A stretch of 64,000 nt of DNA from Cruorifilaria tuberocauda (taxonomy: Eukaryota; Nematoda; Chromadorea; Rhabditida; Onchocercidae): NCBI GenBank assembly GCA_013365365.1, contig JABVXU010000078.1:109013-173012 (forward strand), written 5' to 3'. This document shows, one piece after another, positions 37,338 to 52,500 of the stretch. The stretch's first letter is position 1, and each line of letters begins with the position of its first letter. The notes under the pieces were generated by a model. That model was not told the DNA's origin, ran no database searches, and saw only the letters and a program-made list of their open reading frames with translations. Both the position numbers and the translations under genes were made by a program.

Positions 37338-39467
37338 ATCTTTTATATTTGTTGTTCTCTTCTCTTCTTATTAATTTATTTGCCTCTTTAAAAAGTTGAA
37401 TGCATACGGGTTTTACTCTAATAATTTTGTAATTTTCTTGTTTTTCATGACGATAACATAGTTATTCTGCGTTAGAATTTGAATTTGTACTGATAAGATT
37501 AACGTGCTCGCTTCCACTGTTCTAATTGCGTTCATTATCAGACCTCATCTCAGAAGATGATTTAGACATATGATTTCTTTTGCAAATATAAGTTTGCATC
37601 TAATGAAGTTGATAACTTAGTTGTTACAAATCCGTTTTGGCATTTTCGCTATCAACAATAAATTCTTTGTATTCATCAAAATGCGCGCCTATAGTAATGC
37701 TGAAACACTATATCGTTATCATTGCCATGTCACTTTAATTTTCCGGATAAGTATTAGGAAGTAGTTACCTGTAGATGGGAATATTTCCAACCTTTGAATT
37801 GATCATGAATTAAATTCTGCGCCCGATTTTTACCATTTTATACTGTTATGTATGCATATGCGATATTCAACCGTACTCAATATTTTCAAAGAGGGATGCG
37901 AAATTCAAATATGTTTTTCCCAAGTTTTGAAAATTAAATGTGAAAGTTTAATATCAACTGGCTGAAGATATATGGAACGTGCTATTGTTATGTGTTATTT
38001 TTAAGACACATTGTCTGGCTTTGAAATGTCAGATCAATAACCAATAGTATATTTAATGCGTGAATGCCTGTACATTAGTTTTTCAAAATTGATGAGAAAA
38101 AATGTAAGCATAATGGTCAAAAAGCATTGAACAATTCTTTTTGACAGAATGTTAGTTAGATAAAGTGTTTAATTTTAACAGTTCACAAAAACTAAGACGG
38201 TGGGTAGTATTCTTATGTAATTTATACGAAGGTTGGACCGGTAGTGACTAATGGCTTGTAATTTTTATAAATTCGATGAAGATCCTATCGAAATTGATTC
38301 TGTTAATGTAACTAATGTCACCACAAATCTAGAAATAACTCTAGGAAACTAAAACTGATATAAACCAACAAAATTGGTTTATATCAGTTCTAGTTCGTTT
38401 GTATGTGCCAGACTCAAAGGTATGAAAATTTGTATGATGTTTTCTGTATCGTGATTTCACGACATAGACCTTGACGGTGCTAAGCGTTGTAGTATCAAAG
38501 CGGGAAACGTAGACCAATATAAGCATTATTTTATGGGATGAAAGGAAAGAAAAATTGGAAAATTTAATACTCAAATGTCCGAAAGCCATTGCATTACAGA
38601 TAAACTATAAACTTCATTCACTTATAAAGAAAATGGACAACATAACAACCAAATAATCAATTCAAAACCTTCACAAAACACCTAGATGAATTAAGTCAGT
38701 ATTACGCTATCTATTGGAATGAATCACTTATACAATTTTCATTTTCCCATCCAGCTATCGAGCTCATATCTAGAATGTTGTAAGATCTTCCCAGCGGACT
38801 ATTATGATGATTATGCTTATGTTTGGAATGTTTAAACAACTTCATTATAAAAACACTTGATATCCATTTTTTTCTCTTTCAAAGCCTTGACTCATTTCTT
38901 GCACCCTTTTTTTCTTTTCACTTTATCTCATAGTCAAAGATTAATTCTTTTTGCTACATAATTGTTACCATCATCAAGAAAAAATTTCCCTAATAAAATC
39001 CCTATAAAAAGATTTCGATAACCGAGCATAGCAGTTAAAAATATGATCAATCATTAGCAGAATGGACTATGCGGTAATCCTACCCGATAACAGGTACTTT
39101 TCCTGTCATCGCGCTAATGTTGTTATAAGTAGGATCGCTGGCTAATAATAAACTTGAGATCGTGAAAGTATTAAAGACATTCTTAATTTCTTTCTTTAAC
39201 TTGTACCACACCATTTCAGTGATTAATTGATTGTATGTCTTCATCTCACAAAACAGATAATTACATTGTCTCTTATCAAGTGTTGGTCATACTTTAAGAT
39301 CAACTACTGAAGCAGTAAAATTTAGTTGTGATTATAAATAATGCTCTATCAATAAACAGACTGCAGTTAAACACTGAGCAATAAAAACTGCTAAATCTGG
39401 ACTTCTAATTTTCGAACTAACCGATGAACATTTTAGATTTGAATGAATACTAGCCATATGGCTAATG
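37338..39467. other. Convergent intergenic region, DNAJC3 / GK5
   Basis: 2.1 kb between two gene ends. AATAAA at about 37657-37662 is a candidate DNAJC3 polyadenylation signal. A long hairpin lies at 38347-38395 (separate entry). No coding exon is supported. Confidence 0.5.
38347..38395. repeat. 22-bp inverted repeat with 5-nt loop
   Basis: Arms 38347-38368 and 38374-38395 pair at 21 of 22 positions. The inner 16 bp (AACTGATATAAACCAA and its complement) is perfect, and the loop is CAAAA. It could form a cruciform or RNA hairpin. The loop is small for a microRNA precursor, and no terminal features of a transposon are seen. Confidence 0.8.
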
Positions 39468-42400
39468 TTAGGTATCGTAGAAATGGAGGCATCTCTGCAT
39501 AGCTGTCTCCCATTTTTCAAAATCTTGCAGTAATTTCTTTCGAATTGATAGTTCTGGCATAAATATCCTTTCAATATCAATCAGATTATCCAAATCATCC
39601 TTTTTCCATAAACCACACGTGATTCCTGCCATCATGGCGACACCACGCGCGGATACAAAACTTGGATTACTGATTCTCTGCAACGGAAGTCTGATCAGAG
39701 TACTTATTGTCTGGCAGATGAAGTCATTGATCGATACACCACCACAACACCTGCAAAGTACTGGCTAATTTACTCAACTATACAAGACATATTCACAATA
39801 GATATCCGAAGCCTAACAACCATGTTAATTGATATCAAACCCATGGAAAAAAGTGGATGAAATAAAAGCTGGATATTATCAGTAAGGCGCCTTGAAAACT
39901 GAAGTAATTGAAACAACGTAATTATGTAATTAAAAATTATATAAAACGATAGAAAGATAGAAAGACACCTAACAAATCCTGTGGAGGAAGTACCAATTTC
40001 GTCAATAACCGTACTCCATATCTGATAGATTCGAAATGCGATGGACTCAAGCATTGCACGGACTAGCTGTTCCTTAGTGGTGTCTGGACGGATACCTAAG
40101 AAACCACAACAAGCAGTATCGTCATTTAAAGGAGTCTGGATACCAAAGAACGCCGGGATAAAGTACAAGCCTGCAACTAATCGCTGCTATTTAAGTCCGA
40201 TTATGCTTGTTATCTCCGCTTTAACAGTCATTGATTTTGTGTATTATTGTAATTGATAATCATTAATAACACAAGTGAAAATCTATACATTATTGAAAAT
40301 GGCAACTATGGTATTAATGTTTAGTCTATACAGACTATCATACAAATGCAGTAGTTGTGTGCTGAATTTAAAAATTACTCTCATTTCTCAGCAAAAGGAA
40401 AACTGAACTTTATACCAGAAATTGAGCAAGTTTGAGCCATTTGTGAAGTCATTGAGATATCTTCAAATAAACCAATGGATTCTGCCCAACGTAGAATTAT
40501 TGCAGTATCTTGGGAACAACCTTCCGCAACAAATTTCAATGAATTCGGAAAGTTCCATCCAACCAAAGGATATAAACCTTAATATTTAACAATAAATTTT
40601 ATACATTAAAAAAAAATGAGATAACAATAACAAAAAATGAAATACCTTTAAGAGAAGAATGAGGTGAAGAGCCAGTATTGACGTCTACGAATGATCCAGT
40701 ACCAAGTGAAACTACTACGGTATTTTTCATCCAACAACCGCAAGCGAATAGCGCACTCTGCTGATCACCTGCCTTGCATAAGATAGACATATTACAAATT
40801 ATTATTTCCAGAACCCGTTCAATATAGCATTATTCATTTTTTTTTCGCAAACTAAAGTTCATTAATTGATTATTAAGATTTAAAGTTTCTTAGAAATTAA
40901 ACGTATTTTTTTGTGAAAAAAAGACTTGTTTTAATCGACTTCGAATAAATTCCAGTATGTGGTAAAATTAGAGGTTACTCTAATCCTATAAAAGAATGAG
41001 ATTCATCAAAACTTATGTAAAATATTAGATTCATTATAAACAATAATTTGAAATTAAGATAGGTAAAGAGAGAAAGTCATGATGGAAGTCAAAAAGTAAC
41101 CAGTAATATAGAAAATAAATTTTATAAAAAAAATAACGACAAAAAATGAGAAGGATATTAAAAGTGTCACATAAATATAAACACGATAATACTTACAGCA
41201 GCAGCTATAATAATCTGAGCACCAAATAACTTTTTATCAGTAACAGCAAGCCTCACTCCAGCAGAAAATGTGAGACGTGGGAGAATTGATGTAGGAAAGG
41301 AAATGAACTGCAATAACTTATAGCCCCACTGCATCTGAAGTATTCACCTATTGTATATATAAAATAGTTTCATTATTTCAGCACCTGCAATAAGTTGGCT
41401 CATTTTCAGTTATTATTTATGATTGTGATACAGTGAAGAAAGGATAGTTTATCATTTTTTTGTTCTTTGCATACTCTATAGTCGTAGCAGATGGAATACT
41501 TCACGTGATAAGGAAATTTTTTGCAATGCAATCTAATTAGCAAAACATTACAAAATTCAATTAAAAATATAAAATGAATTAAAATCAAAACAAGTAGAGA
41601 TGTACTATAGAACCAAAGTAAGAAAAATATATACCGTGTAAGGATCAAATAATCCTGTACTGCTTGCGTTAGAAGGTTCAGTGATACAAACGACACCACC
41701 GGAAAGTTTGTATATTAACCAAGTGTCGAGACAACCAAAACCTAGCTTTCCTTGTTTCAGTAATTGTTGCATTTCTTCTTTCTAAAGAATTATAGGAACA
41801 ATCATTATAATTAAGCACATTAATCATTTATATAATGATACGAAAATTTAAGAAAAATCACTATACGGAATTTACTAACTTCAGCAAGAGTAACTAAAAA
41901 ACGATGAGTCACCATCGTATTTAAAAAGGTGAATATTCGAGCAGCCATACATCTCGCAGATCGTGTCAGCTTGTACAAGATATAACCAATCACATTTATA
42001 GCCTGCAAATTAAATTTTTAAGATAAGAAAGGTTAATCGTAATTTCTGCTTTACAAGTGTCACATGAACATTAAATATTTGCTCATTACTACACAAGTTG
42101 ATAAACTCATTTTTAATCCATTCAATTATTATATATTTCGCAAGGTTCAGAATGTTTGGGAAATAGCTTAGCATTAAAAATAAAATAAGTACTTTTAAAG
42201 ACCACGAATTATTCCACTTCTTACATTCATCTCGTGCACGACAATCTTTCCAAGTAATCAATCGATGACATGGTTTTCCATTTTCCCTAAAAAATATAAA
42301 AATATACCTTGGAAATAAATCACATGAAAAATAAGTAAAATTACAATAATTCATAGCTGACAACATACTTATTCCAGCAAATGAATGTATTCCTTTGGCA

Positions 42401-43450
42401 GCTGATTCCCATACCGACTATTGCTCTTGCATCACGTTTTGTTTTATCCACTGCAATCAAATACTTTTTGTAATGCTAAGTGAATAACTACCCACTCTCT
42501 ACCCTCCTCCCACGACGTTATATCTATTATATAAATATAAAAGTTTCTATATCTCATCGAGACTATTTTGTTGAGCAAATATCTGCTCTTACGGTAGACA
42601 GCACCATTTTTCTCGAACAATACAAAGGAAAAACGATAACGGATAAGGTACTGATATGATTAACAATGATATACAAAGATATAAGTAGCCAACAGAAAAC
42701 AAAATTGCATGAAACGATAAGATGAACACGCATATAAATATTGCCTAATAACGAAATTTTGAAGACAAAATGTACAAAAATTTAGTTCGTCGAACTAAAT
42801 TCATAATTAGCTTCAACCAAGCGGTCAAACCATACATAGTTCAGAAATCAATCTAATCAATTGGTCCCAAAGAATATCAGGATCAATCTCTGCACGAAGA
42901 CCATCTTCAATAGTACCTTTAAACTGGACAATGATCTGAAACAAAGACTTAATGATATACCATCATGTCAAAGAAGCTAATAGTGTTTATTCATAATAGC
43001 TAGTTTGCAACAAATAACGCTAGAAAATCAATTCGTTTATTACTAATTGATGAAGCAAAAAAAAAATCATCCATGCACATATCCGAAAATCACACCAAAC
43101 TATGAAATTATAAAAACTGTCATAATGTAATCAAAATTTCTCCAACTATCGAATTAAATTTCTCGTCAGATCTAGTAATTTGCTTAAACTGATCCTGCAG
43201 CATTAGAAAGCAAATATGATGGCAAGTTGGAAAATCGGAATAAATTAAAGATTTCAGTCCCAAATCTTTCAGGTTCAAATCAGGATTGCTACACTTCAAA
43301 AGAATATACAACTCCTCTTACTGATTCTTTGGTATGGCCGATAAGTCCGCAACGTGAATCGTATATGCAAGCCTTAATTGTTGTTGTTCCAATATCAATC
43401 GCAATAATATCCGTTCCTCTTTTTTCTCCGTAGTCTCCCGATTCAAGCAT
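39468..43450 (-). CDS. GK5: Glycerol kinase 5-like FGGY carbohydrate kinase
   Basis: Eleven exons on the minus strand: 43450-43322, 42935-42836, 42451-42370, 42286-42193, 42002-41880, 41781-41635, 41334-41197, 40772-40646, 40577-40416, 40170-39969 and 39750-39468, giving 528 aa (human GK5 about 529). It follows GK5 rather than classical glycerol kinase: IIAIDIGTTTIKACIYDS (phosphate-binding N-lobe), EIDPDILWDQ, GMGISCQRNTFICWNK, CHRLITWKDCRARDE, KKWNNSW, FGCLDTWLIYKLSGG, PSNASSTGLFDPYT, GDQQSALFACGCW, SLGTGSFVDVNTG, IPAFFGIQTPLNDD, MLESIAFRIYQIW and RCCGGVSINDF. FGGY kinases phosphorylate sugars or polyols with ATP. GK5 is called a putative glycerol kinase, and its true substrate is less secure than that of GK. 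A GGCAG acceptor lies 8 nt before the ATG. A GK5 call is firm; substrate is inference. Confidence 0.93.
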
Positions 43451-46400
43451 TTGATGACCTGCCAAAACATTTATTATGCTTATAAATTCCTATCACTTAC
43501 CAATATTTAGTCTAATTATAACAGAATCATTATAAAAGCATCCGGCTCATCTAAATTTTCACACTTTTTCTTTTCAAATCGATATTTGTAAAAAAAGAGG
43601 AAAATAAAGTAAAATAAGATTGAATTGTGAATATCTATGAATGGATCCAAAATCATATTTGACATTTGTCATACTTATACTCTTATCCGACCTGTATTTT
43701 TCAGTGTTTAAATTCCCGACAAAACATAAGTGTGGTATAGCTATCTCTCTATCTCTCTCTCCCTTTCTCTTTTTCGTTCTGTCTCCACCTCTTTCTCTCC
43801 CCCTCTCTTTCCCTCTCTCTCTCTATATATACGATCTGAAATCAGAACGATCAATTATGTGAAATGGAAATAAAAATGAGATGGCGTGCATGAATTCATG
43901 AATTCTTCTGACAGAGTCATTTTGCTCGAAATAGATAAACGACACGCTCCATGATATCATAATATAACAGGAAATTACCCATGGAACAGCAACATTAATG
44001 AATGTTCATCTTATGAATATGAATAGGTTATATGATCATGTCATAAGCCTTCTCATTTCTTCTTACGATTCTTAGTCACTTGATCGATTGATCACTTAGT
44101 ATTCATTTCTGTATTATCAACAGCATTACACAATATAGTCTCTATCGAAGTTGATAACACAGAAGTGAATACTCAAAAACCATTTAAGTATATTAAATGA
44201 AGTTTTTTCTACTCTCCAAATGCTTCTAAAATCCTTCAACGAAAGTCTTAAAGATTCAATGTTTGAAAGAAATGAGAAAAATAAGTTGAGATAGAACAAA
44301 TCAAAGATTGCTAGTTGTAATGCGATTTGTAATGGATTCGTGGCTGTACACGTGTTTGTATGACTAAGCTTTACTAAATAGCTGTATTTTTGACTTTATT
44401 GAACTGTCAGTTTTTAATACTTCACTCATAAATGTTATTCAGCTAAAATTTCTTCTAACAACTCTTTTAGCTTATGAAATCTTGGAAAAGAAAAAGTTTA
44501 ATAATCTGAATATGATTAGGTTAAAATTTGTGTAGAAATGATTTGCTAATATCACTGATCGTCAGGAGATCATTATTCAGGATAATATATCAAATACTGC
44601 TTGAAGCAAAATCAATTTCATTATTTGTAGAGTAAAGGAGGAAAATATTCCATGAGGAAATTTTTTTCTACTGAAACAGTCATAAAAAACCACGTCTAAA
44701 ATAGTCTGAATTCATATTTTCAAAAGAAAAACGATTGAGCTATCATTTCTTCGAAGGTATATGGTATGAAGGAAGCGGAATTTTGATACGCGAGATTTTG
44801 AAAAGAATAGCCAGTACTTCTCACTAGAAATTCGTTTTAAATTTTATGCTAATTCAAATCAGGCACAACATACTTCCTAAAATTTCCTTTTAGGAAAGAA
44901 ATCTTAATTAAAAGCATCGAACATCCTGTTTTTGAATGAAGCAATATGTTCTAATCGTATCAGCAATATTCTTTTTCTTTTTCTTATCCTCTTTCCATAT
45001 ACAGTTGTTGTGCAGTTATCAGATATTTATATTGGATGGCTGATAATTTCATTTAGGAACTAAAAAGGATTTATTTTCCGTACTAGCAGTACCACACTAT
45101 TAAATTTATGATTTTTGATACCTCTTATCTGCGTAGCTGTTGTTTTGATCACTATGTGACAGTCGCAATACTATCACTCAAATAGCATGCTCACTTGATA
45201 GATTAGATATCTAAGACTTTGTATTGATGTTTACATCGCCGTAACTTTCAAATTACAGATACTGATACCTTACGCCGCGTATGATAATTTTAGAGAAGTA
45301 TCGAGGCAATGCAAGAATGATAGGTGATAAAGCAATAATATAATTAATTAAACATGGAATGAATTTGTGGAAGGGATTTCGACACATATGACATATTTAA
45401 CTACTATTAATCTTGTAGCCTTCATTTTTGAAATTCATAAGAAATATGAAAAAAATTATAAAGATTAAAAGAAATAGCTTAAATTGCTGGGAAAGTTACA
45501 ATTTGGAAGTATAATGCGGCGCTATCAATCCACCGACACATTTCATCTTTACCTGAATGGTTCTATTTGCAACCATATGTGATCCGTTCTTACATTGCAA
45601 AAAAATCACTCTCCCATAATGTTGAGCGGTACTTGAAGAATGAAATGCATGAACGATGAAATTTAATTTGGAGATGAAGATGAGATTAGTAATGCAATTA
45701 GGACAGCAAAACGTATCGCTTTAACGTAGCGCTCCACTTATTCATTCAAGGTCACACGCTCCTGCACACCTGCAGCAATACCTACGTTTGCAATATAGAG
45801 ACTTAAACATTCAATTAGACGTTTATGTAGTGTATGTAACACATGAATATGCATGCATGCACCTATCTACTAAATGATTTATAAATTAGAAATGAATGCC
45901 ATCATTTGCCGAAGAATTGAACTCTGCCATGAACTCTTTCCCGAAGATATTGCAAAAGTGACTTCTAACAACTGGCAGTGTTCGAAATTCAGTGATCTTC
46001 GAAAAACTTTTCCTTTTGTTATAAATTTTGGAAATCGATAAATTAGCGATGGTGCAAATTTTTTCTTGATTGATCCAAATTGATGTAAATTTTATTTCTT
46101 TTGTATTAGCTTTGATATTACCTTTTTTATTTTACAGTTCAGACAAAATAAGATAATTTCCCTGATGACACAGACTGTTAATCGGCATAGCGATTTCTGA
46201 GGTAAAGCTGCTGGCAGTACTATTTAACTTGATTGATTAGAACTCTTGATTTCAATTAAAATTAAGACGTAATTTAAAATAAAAGTAAGTTACTTGCTTT
46301 TATTCATTTGTTTATTTTTCACGAATGTCATATCAATTTGAGCAACTCGTATTTTCTATACCAAACAAATCTTCTTTTATATCAAAATAAGCATAATTGC

Positions 46401-46536
46401 AGACCTGAATTTGATCTTCCGCTATTTTCAACCTTATGATGTGCCCATATTTGCCTAACACAAACAAACAGCATAACGCATTGAAGAGAAACGAAGTTTT
46501 GATGATTTGATTTAAGTAAGCTAATTGATCTACTTT
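43451..46536. other. Divergent intergenic region, GK5 / unnamed anchored protein
   Basis: 3.1 kb that should contain the promoters of both flanking genes. It holds a CT-rich microsatellite at about 43741-43826 and otherwise only AT-rich sequence without supported exons. Confidence 0.5.
43741..43826. repeat. CT-rich (polypyrimidine) microsatellite
   Basis: About 85 bp of imperfect (CT)n with CCT and TTTC interruptions, 300 bp upstream of the GK5 start on the divergent side. Such tracts can act as GAGA-like promoter elements; here that is only a possibility. Confidence 0.75.
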
Positions 46537-49500
46537 ATGTCAACATCAGAAAGACCACCTATGCTTACGAGAAGCACTGTTCATCGACAACAACGATTTT
46601 CCTCCGTTGCGGAACTACCGATAACGACGAATTCAAGTAGTAACATGTCTTGTTTATTCTTTCTCTGTTTACATTTTGAACATACGATGTGTATTTATTC
46701 TTGTAAATTATTTCTCCAAATTGGTAAAATAGTAATTGTGAAATTACTGTTAAAAAGACAATGAAAGATTATTCACGCACGAAAATTAGTATTCAACAAT
46801 TTATGCGTTTAGCATGCAATTTCACAATTAAGTATTATTAAACATAAGACATAACAAATGAAATATATTGAGGCAAAGTTAACTTTAGGAAAATGTTCAT
46901 AAGTTAGAATGTGCTAAAACTATGCACAACAGTTTTACTGAAAATTTTATAATCGAATAATAATTTTAAAATGAAACATTGAAAAAGTGATTTTTTTTTG
47001 TTGGAATTGTTGTTCATATTGATGTTTCAGGATCGTTATCGCCATCGACGCATGCAACAGCAGTCCAAAAACCTTTCAGCAAATTCATCAATGTTATTAT
47101 TGCTGCTTTCACTGTTAGTTTGAATTCTTTAAAAACAGTGCACGCTAAGCTTTCATTAAAAATTGAAATTTTAAATGTTAGCGCCATGAGAGTGAGTTCA
47201 TAAAACGGAATTTTCATTAAAAATTTATGTTTAATTAAATTACATTATCTTCAATTGAACTTGAGGTTAAATTTTTTTAAATTAATTTTTCGTAGTTATT
47301 AATATCCAGAAATAGTAATATTTCAAAGATATAACTGCAATTTATAAGTTACTGAAAATATGCATTGCTTTACGAAATTAGCAAAACATGCTTTTTTAAG
47401 TTTCCTGACAGAATTTGAGAAACCCTTAATAGCACATTAATTAGACAGAGGAACTGTTTAAAATACAAATTAATCAATGAATTTGCGTGGCTAAAAACTA
47501 GTTCATTACTCTTAAAAAAGCCTATATCTAAAATGAGATAGTTTGGGATAAGAAAACAATTTTTTACTCGTTAAACTTAGCTTTTGATTTTTCATACTCT
47601 TTGATTTTTTTAACCATTTTGATCGTTGAGGTCATTAGCTGTTTTAGCCGCTGGTCCTTTTAATCTTGATTTGTGACTTCTGCTAGATCTTCAATACGGT
47701 GTTTGCTGTTGAAATTATCAGATATCATGATCAGTTCAAAATTTTTTCTGATAGAAAGACGAAGAAAGGATCGGAAATACGAAACTGAAAGAAATTATAC
47801 ATGACAGGAAAAAAAATAAGGAATTGGATTCGAAAAGAAATTCTCTGATGATATGAAAGTATTTCTTCACGTAATCCATATAGGACTGATCAGAATCAAA
47901 TCAATAGGCAACGATCCTTGATATCTGTGCTGATTTGATCACAGAAATGGTGTAAATTGAAATACAGAAAGAAATTATTGTTTAATTTTTTGCAGTCTTT
48001 TTTAATCAGCGAATATGATGATGATACCAAAACGTTCTTCGCTACGTTTGCTTACTTAAAGAAATAATGATCTTCATACCATCATTCAGTTTTCTGAATG
48101 TAATATTCATCACGTCTTATACTCTTTCATCTTATATCTTATACTCTTTTCTACCAGTTTAAACAGTGCTAAAAATTGATGATCGATTTTCCCATCAAAT
48201 TTCCGTAGCTTACAGTTTTTCACTGTAACTTCAGCTTTTACGTCACTTGACATATGACAGCAATTTTTTAAAAAATTTTTATCCGTTCAACAGAAATCTT
48301 TCATTGACTTTTAAACTTCGATTTCTCATTGCTTTATAAGGTGGCCGAATTAAAAAATATTCAACAAACTAACGAATTAATTTCCAACTGTGTCAATCCA
48401 ATAATATATGGAACAAGCATTTAGTAATGTTAATTTACAATAAGATTCAAACCAAATATGAAATTCCCGCAAGCATATGCATAAGGTGACGCGGCGTAGA
48501 ATTGGAAAATTTTTTCATTCATTTTGTTGATTTATTTAACTTTTCAAGTCCTAACTGTTAATTGTGAAAAATTGTGACTTCGTTTTTGATTTTTTCATAG
48601 TGAAAATTAATGAAAAGGAGGGAAATCGCTATCTTTAAAACTTTATGTAATACATTTTAACTTCAACTTTACCAAAAACTATCAGATAGACATGGCTGTA
48701 AGCTATTGAAAGACTATTCACGTTGAGTGGGAATTTTTGAGATTAGTTATCAAAAAAATTGCGCGATATTTCAGAATCGCTCTGTTAATGTAATTGATTT
48801 TATATCATTTATAGATTTTATGGATTTTAATAACTGATTTCTGATTTTATAACATTGAATTAACGTAGCATAGAATTTCGTTTTGCTTCTATTTTTATTT
48901 GAAAAATTAAAAAAACAATTAGAGAGCATCTTGCTCAATTATATTAAAGGAAATTGGTCGTGATCAATTCTCACGATTTCCTGCTTAATAATCATTTCTC
49001 GTTTGTTCGCTTCCATGCATTTAACCTCTCAAATAAATCACTATTTGTGTAAAAATAGATCGAAGGGTATTTACAGTTTTTTCATCTTTTCTTTCATATG
49101 TGTACGGTCTCCGTAATACCACTGACAGGTTCATACCTTGTTAAAAAGTAAAATTTCTATATTTGTAACTGAAATACACAAATGCTCTGAAAAGCAGTTT
49201 ATCTCATTTTTGGAAGAGTTCCATTTCTTTCTTTAATTTAAATTGTATTCATTTTCATCATTATCTATTCTATTCTATTCGGTAAACTTGGAAATTCGAA
49301 TTCCAATCAATTTCCATTATCATTGATATTAGGAATTATGCATCTTTTATTTGCAATTTTTATAAATTCATGTATAATCTTTATTTACGATCAAAGCTTC
49401 CACATATCATTCAGTTTATCAAACTTCGTTTATATCGAACGCTAATTTTGATCATTTGTAAAATAATCTCTCAATATATCCATATTTAAAATCAATAAAA

Positions 49501-52500
49501 TTTCCTGATTTTTCCTTTTTATTCTTCTGTGTTATCGCTGCAATGATAAAGTTTTGATAGGATAAAAATGATAATAATATTGGCAACCACAAGAATATGT
49601 GTTGTTGACAATGGAACATTGAGAAAAACCAATAAAATGCATTCGCTTGAGTTTTTACTGATTAAAAAATCCATGAAATTGAACTTTCGTTTTATTATTG
49701 GTAATTTTGAATAATGTATATAGAGTTATTTATTTAGTTGTGTTATGCAAAAAATGATCTTGGGATTTAGAATTTTTATTGAATTTTTAATGTTATGTCA
49801 ATAATTCGAAGTTTAGAAATTTGAATAATAGAATAAAATTTTGTAATTTCACAATCATTAATTTATCTCAAAAATTTGTTTGCAGCTTTTTTTTTTGAAA
49901 AAGATTTCTCATGAAATTAATGAACTATTCCAAATGGACGAAGTACAAAAGCGGTAGTTGACAAGACTCTTTCCTTCTTCGTAATCCATTCATTCCTTTT
50001 TTATTGTTACTTCAACGATCTGTACGCTTTTTTATAAATTAGCAAGAAAAGAGACAAATAATTGAAGTGCCATCATCTGCAAAAAAATTGGAAATTTTTC
50101 ATCTTAATGAATTCTTCAAGAATTTCTTCAGTGTCAATTTTTTCTTTGAGAATTCATTCATTTGTAATAATAGTTCCTTTTGTAATTTTCATTGTGAAAC
50201 CTATCTCAGTAATATCATGGTGCCACCAATACGGAGAAACTGGTTATTTTAAATCATTGAAATTTGCCTCGTTTGTTATAAATTCCTCTCATAAAAACAT
50301 TTTCGCGTTTCTATTCATTTCTGAAAATTTCAATTGCATTATAAATTGTTTTTGATTAATTGCAATGTTTGTGGATTATTTCGTCTCGTTCAGTAATTTC
50401 ATCAAATTCCTCTGTTTGTTCTGCAAAGTAACATTTCATTCTGTCCAAATGAATTCTTTCTGCGCTTTCCTTTAGCCTTATTTATTAGTCTTTTTCTATA
50501 ATGAATATAAAATCCATATCTTCCTCCTTTTGCAAAACCTTTAACTCTTAAGTTATTTAAGGTAAGCTAAAAGTCCATGCATTTGTGAATTTTTTTATGA
50601 TCATGCATTAAAATAAACGTGAAAAATATTTCTTAAAATAAGAGCGAATAAAAATTTATACTTTGAAATTGTCGGTTATGTACATATTAAGAAAAAGTGG
50701 TGGAATTTTTCATTGTTTCTTAATTTTATGTATGTGTAGCATCATTTATAAGCATACTTCTGCTATATTGCTCATAAGTTAATCAGTAATATCCTTCTTG
50801 TTTGATAGACTTCTATTCTTAAGCTAATTGCATACAATGAAGGTTAATTACAATTATTGCATTTAATTTTCAATATTATTAAAAGCTTTTCTCAGCTAAA
50901 TTGTTATATATAATTATTTTTGAGGCATATTGCATAGAATACAATTGTTGTTATTTGATTCCGCTTATTTTAAGTTAATTGCACGATGGAAATATATATA
51001 CCTGTCATTTTAAATTAAATTGTGTTTCGAGTAAAGAGAGAAGAAGGAAAAGAGACAAAGTTGCGCTTTTATCAACGGTGTTTTCTTTTTCCAGCATATT
51101 TCGTTTACAACTTAAATTTAAAACTGTGTTTTCATGCATGTCACTCTGCATATTTCATTTGCTTGTGTCTTACCATGTCATGTTTTACAGGAAAAGTTAT
51201 GCATGTTAGAAAATATGAAAATGGTAACAGGTTAATAATTTGAACTATTCGTATTCAAAACGAAAATAGTGTGAATGTGAAAATTGAAAAATGTTTCTCA
51301 TATGATGCTTCATCTCTCCGTGATTCAGCCCATTTATATTTCATTATTATGTCTGAACGTCTTGATTTTCTAGAATTTTCTTTCATTGTTGGCAATAATT
51401 CATATAAAATTCATCATATTGATTATGTTTCACTCCAGAAGCTTGGTAATGAAAATAAATAATAACAATAACATTTGAATGATTTACTGAAAAATTCCAT
51501 TCCAAAAGATTTCAAAACCTTTTTAAGTCATTTACTTATTTGAAGCTTAGAAATCAAACAAGTTCCTTTATATTCTTTTTCTTGATTCCTTCATTCTTTG
51601 CTTTTTCAAGGGAATGAAGCAAAAGGAGAAACTCAAAGGAAACAGCGACTGTGAGACACCTTGAAAAAGATAAGTGAAATTAAGAATGAATTTACTGAAT
51701 TATGCAACTTTCAGGCATTACTACTAGCATGGCGCTTGTTTCTTTCAAAGGGAGAGGATGAAAGGGACCAGGTGTCGGTAGGCCCAGACGGGAAAGATGG
51801 CGATTCAGCGAGGAAAGGTATTGATAGCATAGTTGGTGGTGGGACTCCTGACATTCCTGCTACTACCATGGAACCATCGTCAATAGAAGCGCTTAAGGGA
51901 CTGCTATCAGCGGATAGCATTTCCGAGGATCGACTTGCTCTGACCGCACCTCAGCAACACCTCTCAACAGATTTATTGTGCTCCAATCAGCGACGTATTG
52001 AATATTTTTTGGGTTATAGCAAAAGTACCGATAAAACGGAACGCTGCCTTCTTGCTATACCGGAACTCGAAGTTAGTTTACTTTTTGTACTTTAATTTTA
52101 TTGAGCCAATAAAATTTTAGTTTTCCATGAAGTTGAGTTTTAAAATGATATGATGAATTAACTACATCAAGAATATATTTAATTGCACCGGAAACATTTA
52201 GGAATATTTTAGCATGCTTCATCGGCAGTTGCTATTAAAATGTATTTTATTTTAATGATTTACTAATGCTTATTAACTATTTAATATAATGCAGAGATCC
52301 GAATCTATCACATTTGATCAATTGACTTCGACCAAACAAAAAGGAAATTTTTTATTATGACTTGTAAAATTAATTCTGTAGAAAACTTAAATAAGACAAG
52401 GATTTATATACATAAACCTTTCTGATTGAAATGCATTTAAACATAGAAGTTATCAGTGAAGTTTTTAGATAATTTTAGGTTTAAAGTTAAAATTCTTACT

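Noticed and set aside
43120..43210. Possible extra GK5 exon after a TGCTGCAG acceptor (DQFKQITRSDEKFNS on the minus strand)
   Set aside because: Exons at 43322 and 42935 already join in phase and align with GK5 without a gap, so an added exon would break the alignment.
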